Origin: Bacteroidaceae bacterium
GTDB taxonomy: Bacteria > Bacteroidota > Bacteroidia > Bacteroidales > Bacteroidaceae
DNA: 64,000 nucleotides
Assembly (NCBI GenBank): GCA_017447625.1
Contig: JAFSNB010000044.1
Location: forward strand, 62,001 to 126,000
Direction of reading: 5' to 3'
This document shows, one piece after another, positions 61,566-64,000 of the stretch; position 1 is the stretch's first letter; each line of letters opens with the position of its first letter. The position numbers were made by a program, and so were the translations under genes. Below the pieces are notes generated by a model. It was not told the origin of the DNA. It saw only the letters and a program-made list of their open reading frames with translations, and did not search any database.

Positions 61566-64000
61566 TTAACGGAAAGCTACCTTATGAGCATTCACAATAT
61601 ACACACCCTTTGGAAGCGCGGATGAGTTAGAACTGACACGGCGTCCCTGCAGGTCATACACCACGTCAGTCCCATTCCACATTCTTGATACTTCATTTGT
61701 CACCTGCGGAGCATAGACTCCGTCTAGTTGATTAATGCGCAGCAGTTCGAAGGGCAGGGCATTAAGCTTGTTGGATGCTGAGATATTGACAGTTCCGTCA
61801 GCGTTGACATCCCAGAACTTGTAGGCCGAGACGGTAGAACCAGTACGCAATGCCACTCGCTGACTCCCATGAGCCTGCTGAATAAAGAAAGGGTAGTAGG
61901 CAGTGACAGCCATTTTGCCCGAGGTGGTCAGATACATGTTGTTCTCAGACGTCTGGCTCACCAACGTGTACCTTGGGCGGTTGTCATGTCCGATATTCCA
62001 CAGCTGTTTTTTGTTGTCCTCTTGACGCGGCTCAAAGGTGGCTAGTTGGTTCATCTCATGTGCTGTAAAGTATGTGTCAGTGTCAATGTGGCGGATCAGG
62101 TACAGCCCCGAGTCGATAGCTGCAGCCTCGTCGTCAGGAACAAAAACATCGAAAGTGATGGTGTGTTCTTGTCCTCGCAGGGAGAAAGTGGCAGTGCAGG
62201 TCGTTGAGGTTTCTACGTTCTCTAAGATATGTGTAGCGCCTGTTGTGCCATCGTTCCACGATACATTAGCGGGGCGCACAGCCGAAGGCAACGTCAAGCC
62301 CAGCGTGACCATCTCTCCGGCATCTGTCACAGCCTGTGTCGTGCCAGCCATAGCCTCGCCGGTTCCTACGCTTACGTACGGTTGAGCGGGTATCATGTGA
62401 ACGTTAAAGGTCATTGTCGTGATGGCACCGCCCTGGTTCTTGAACTCCACGGTGTACTCAGTGTCGGATACTACTGATTTAGTGATGGATTCTGTGGTAG
62501 CGCCTGTGCTCCATTTGTATGTTCCCCAACCTCGTGATGGCTGCACGCCCAATGTCACATTTTTGCCATAAAGTACTTCGACGGTTGTGGACTCGGTAGT
62601 CTCGCCTCCTGCCACTGTTACCTTTGGCGTAAGTTCATCCGCCAGACAATCGCCGGCTGCAGCGATGAAGAATGGCAACTGACTCTCCACGCCTTGCGCA
62701 TTGGTGTAGGTGACACGATAGATGTAGCTCCGATCCGACGACACTGTGATCTCGCGTGATGATTCGCCAGTGTTCCAGGACCACTTGCCAGTGTCTTCCT
62801 CGCCCTCAGGTAACTGCGGCTGTAGGGTGATTCTCTGTCCAGCGGGCACAGTAGTGTTGTTGTTGATAGCGAAGGTGTTTACAAGCCCACCCAGCTCGTT
62901 GTGCTTGAGTGTAGAACCAACAATCATCTTGCGTGTCCGCTCCTGCGACAAGCTGGGGATGAGATTGGTGTTCAGCGTGCCGCTGTAGGTCATCTGCGGC
63001 TGCAGTTCCGTTGGACGCTTTTCTGCTGGGCAGAGCTGCTCATCGCGCGTGTTCATCAGCACGGAGAAGCCCAAATGGTCATAGCCACCACTGGTAGAGC
63101 CAGCGCCGCCACCATCGATTCCCATATTCGCGTATGCTTGCTCAGAAAAAGGCATCTGAACCCCCTTCACGCCCTCATAAATGCCGATGACGGTGCCCCA
63201 GTAGGGACGCGTATGTGCCCCCATGGCGGGTTCTGTCATTGTCCAAGCACGCGAGTCTGAGTAGAAATAACCGCTTGAGCCATAGATATAATTCACCCAT
63301 GGCAACTCTTCTACACTCAGAGACTGGGCAGCCAGATACTCTATGCCGGCCGCCAGACGGTGGTCCATATAGGCAAAGAGGTCGTCGCCCTGATTCCAGC
63401 CCACCTTGGCCACGTCAATTGCCACACCGAGGGACATCGATGAGTGGCCGGCATCACGACCGCTCTCGTTAAGCTGCCCCAACTTCCCGTAGGTGCCTGT
63501 TTCCAGCTCGCTCTCATAGGTTGTCACAACTAAGTTTCCCAAGAACTCCGTAAGACCGTCGTTCTTTATGGGAACCTCAGTGCGCGGATCCTTGAACGTG
63601 CCGCATTGGTCGTATTTGAAAAAGGACATACCTTGATTGTAGATAAATACATCGTCGCACAGCACACCGATACTGACGATGCACAGAGCGTTGCACAAGC
63701 CCCAATTACTCCAGTAGTGACCTGGCGCCTGCCACCACTTGCCAGAATTCTCCCAAGTGCCGTTACGCCCACGAAGAAATCCCAATGCCGAAGGATACCA
63801 TACATTAAGCATCCATCGCTGGAACTGTGCGAATTCCTCGCGGCTCCAGCCATTATAGTCGCGCATCAGTTCGGCTGCCTGGGCAAACTCGTAACCATAC
63901 AAACCGGCAGCCAGTGCATAGTTTGAGTCGCCGCCGATGCCTTTTGTAGTGTTCGCCCAAGCCATAAGAATCCGCACCGCAGCCTTCGCGTTCGCCGTCG
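61566..64000 (-). CDS. Alginate-lyase-family enzyme with Ig-like modules and T9SS tail (5' end outside window)
   Basis: The frame is open to the window edge ('TANAKAAVRILMAWANTTKGIGGDSNYALAAGLYGYEFAQAAELMRDY'), so the start lies beyond 64000; the GTG at 63975-63977 is internal. The visible ~811 residues begin inside an alpha/alpha-toroid like the Alginate_lyase family: 'WQAPGHYWSNWGLCNALCIVSIGVLCDD' and 'LNESGRDAGHSSMSLGVAIDVAKVGWNQGDD' (Asn, Arg and His of the likely active site). Three Ig-like repeats of about 75 residues follow ('KWSWNTGESSREITV', 'TYKWSTGATTESI', 'NVSWNDGTTGATHIL'). The end, 'VYDLQGRRVSSNSSALPKGVYIVNAHKVAFR', is a T9SS sorting tail. Substrate is uncertain; family members cut uronate-rich polymers. 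Confidence 0.75.
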   Translation of the reverse strand, partial: TANAKAAVRILMAWANTTKGIGGDSNYALAAGLYGYEFAQAAELMRDYNGWSREEFAQFQRWMLNVWYPSALGFLRGRNGTWENSGKWWQAPGHYWSNWGLCNALCIVSIGVLCDDVFIYNQGMSFFKYDQCGTFKDPRTEVPIKNDGLTEFLGNLVVTTYESELETGTYGKLGQLNESGRDAGHSSMSLGVAIDVAKVGWNQGDDLFAYMDHRLAAGIEYLAAQSLSVEELPWVNYIYGSSGYFYSDSRAWTMTEPAMGAHTRPYWGTVIGIYEGVKGVQMPFSEQAYANMGIDGGGAGSTSGGYDHLGFSVLMNTRDEQLCPAEKRPTELQPQMTYSGTLNTNLIPSLSQERTRKMIVGSTLKHNELGGLVNTFAINNNTTVPAGQRITLQPQLPEGEEDTGKWSWNTGESSREITVSSDRSYIYRVTYTNAQGVESQLPFFIAAAGDCLADELTPKVTVAGGETTESTTVEVLYGKNVTLGVQPSRGWGTYKWSTGATTESITKSVVSDTEYTVEFKNQGGAITTMTFNVHMIPAQPYVSVGTGEAMAGTTQAVTDAGEMVTLGLTLPSAVRPANVSWNDGTTGATHILENVETSTTCTATFSLRGQEHTITFDVFVPDDEAAAIDSGLYLIRHIDTDTYFTAHEMNQLATFEPRQEDNKKQLWNIGHDNRPRYTLVSQTSENNMYLTTSGKMAVTAYYPFFIQQAHGSQRVALRTGSTVSAYKFWDVNADGTVNISASNKLNALPFELLRINQLDGVYAPQVTNEVSRMWNGTDVVYDLQGRRVSSNSSALPKGVYIVNAHKVAFR

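Overview
This window looks like chromosome of a member of the Bacteroidales, most likely a Prevotella-like gut or rumen anaerobe. The evidence is two SusC/SusD pairs, many Bac-type lipoprotein signals, secreted enzymes ending in type IX secretion (T9SS) sorting tails, a trp operon that begins with trpB, and promoters of the Bacteroidetes form TTTG-N19-22-TAnnTTTG rather than TTGACA/TATAAT. The genus is inference.

Layout, left to right. (1) 1-6122, minus strand: the 5' part of a TolB/PD40-type lipoprotein with a c-type haem motif, a DUF6057-like membrane protein, and a GH2 beta-galactosidase with its own promoter. (2) 6380-24628, minus strand: seven tightly spaced genes in transcription order FAS1 - SusC - SusD - FAS1 - FAS1 - SusC - SusD, ending at a clear intrinsic terminator near 6290. 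Upstream lie a GH128-like enzyme with a T9SS tail and a small GH43-like enzyme. Together they form a surface glycan or glycoprotein uptake locus in which fasciclin proteins take the place usually held by surface glycan-binding proteins. (3) 28938-41833, minus strand, housekeeping: a class A penicillin-binding protein; miaA, a PRiA4-ORF3-like gene, lpxA, lpxC and lpxD; pyrF; a DUF4153-like membrane protein; prfA; tex. (4) 41924-42857: a 39-residue gene with a strong promoter and Shine-Dalgarno site, an array of degenerate palindromes with ~22-bp period, and the trp control region. That region holds a leader peptide with three consecutive Trp codons followed by a terminator hairpin. (5) 42858-49423, plus strand: the complete operon trpB-E-G-D-C-F-A. 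(6) 49416-53762, minus strand: a double alpha/beta-hydrolase esterase and a GH127 arabinofuranosidase. (7) 53904-58262, plus strand, clearly AT-rich: a lipoprotein of Fn3-like repeats and a SUMF1-BACON-SUMF1 lipoprotein whose last 26 codons are cut off by an in-frame stop. (8) 58263-59640: no intact gene. It holds stacked repeats, a frameshifted 49-residue gene, a 197-bp element with perfect 20-bp inverted ends, and the promoter and first codons of a DEAD-box helicase that stop abruptly. (9) 59640-64000, minus strand: a truncated secreted-protein gene, a GH43 enzyme, and the 3' part of an alginate-lyase-family enzyme with a T9SS tail.

Points most worth a second look: ribosome-mediated trp attenuation in a Bacteroidetes; the two-gene truncation junction near 59640; the inverton- or MITE-like element at 58994-59190; several unrelated palindrome arrays that share a ~22-bp (two helical turns) period; short tandem repeats read in frame inside pyrF and GH127 and forming the C-terminus of lpxC; an LpxC without the FabZ domain usually fused to it in this phylum; and the double FAS1-SusCD operon. 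All calls come from reading the sequence. No database search was run.
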